DNA of 59,298 bases, from the NCBI GenBank assembly GCA_017883235.1, contig JADGNY010000023.1:1-59298 (forward strand), given 5' to 3'. This document shows positions 59,146-59,298 of the stretch, piece after piece. Source of the DNA: Thermoanaerobaculia bacterium. GTDB taxonomy: Bacteria > Acidobacteriota > Thermoanaerobaculia > Gp7-AA8. The notes beneath the pieces are model-generated. The model worked only from the letters and a program-made list of their open reading frames with translations. It ran no database searches and had not been told where the DNA came from. The stretch's first letter is position 1; the number at the start of each line of letters is the position of its first letter. The position numbers and the translations under genes were made by a program.

Positions 59146-59298
59146 CCTGCCAATTCTAACCCATTGATTCGATGCTCCTTGCGGGGCTGATTCAGCAGGC
59201 CGTGCACGATTCGCATCAGAAGCTCCAAACTCTATCGACGGTCCGGCTCGCAAGCCGTTCAGATCCAATGAGATGCATGAATTGCAGACCCCTCCTTG
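59146..59298. other. Right flank of the CRISPR array, window end
   Basis: No further repeat and no credible gene. By the repeat polarity this could be the leader side, but it is not notably AT-rich. Confidence 0.35.

Overview
The window is high-GC DNA from a Gram-negative bacterium. LpxC implies LPS, and there is a prepilin-type pseudopilin, lipoproteins and an OmpA-type peptidoglycan-binding protein. The mix of YfhO-type membrane proteins, DUF4390 followed by an NtrYX-like pair, an archaeal-type GAPDH and sigma/anti-sigma/CHAT modules suggests Acidobacteriota. That assignment is inference: no rRNA or marker search was possible.

Layout. 1-7.3 kb: the 5' part of a pseudopilin gene, an M20 peptidase, a YfhO-like giant membrane protein, a GT2 glycosyltransferase and a second polytopic envelope protein, with a 13-copy 21-bp repeat array between convergent gene ends. 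7.4-15.6 kb: an XRE regulator, then an overlapping run of secreted proteins (beta-helix/DUF11/Big2/beta-propeller giant, unknown secreted protein, beta-propeller lipoprotein) ending in another YfhO-like protein. 15.6-17.6 kb: a second 21-bp array, a TIR fragment fused to a duplicated cysG tail, and a MazEF-like toxin-antitoxin pair. 17.6-32.3 kb: housekeeping genes (precorrin-2 dehydrogenase, glyA, YfhO-like, folC, accD, type II GAPDH, smpB, lpxC, DUF4390-ntrY-ntrX, tRNA-Gly), interrupted by a tandemly duplicated VapBC locus.

32.4-47.0 kb is the most unusual region: two convergent operons that meet with a 1-bp gap. The rightward operon encodes a TIR protein, a ZorA/MotA-like channel, a ZorB/OmpA-like stator, a helical unknown, an SPFH-like protein, a large P-loop (STAND-like) NTPase, a trypsin-fold protease and a 73-residue companion. 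The leftward operon encodes a CHAT protease, a sigma-70-family factor, a zinc-finger anti-sigma/TM/TPR/CHAT fusion and a 241-residue unknown with a Cys-rich tail. I propose this as a candidate undescribed conflict or stress-signalling system.

47.3-57.3 kb: an aerobic carbon-monoxide dehydrogenase cluster in the order coxM-S-L, mocA-xdhC-YHS fusion, xdhC, a NifU/SufU-like scaffold, coxG, coxD, coxE. CoxL carries the AYRCSFR signature of form I (Mo-Cu) enzymes. 57.3-59.3 kb: palindromic repeats, a third 21-bp array, a small lipoprotein, a 5'-truncated gene, and a three-repeat CRISPR array without visible cas genes.

Two patterns recur. All long convergent intergenic gaps carry 21-bp-period repeats. 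Many operon-leading genes have a -10-like hexamer only 6-9 nt (13 nt at one) before the start codon and no Shine-Dalgarno sequence, which suggests frequent leaderless transcription.
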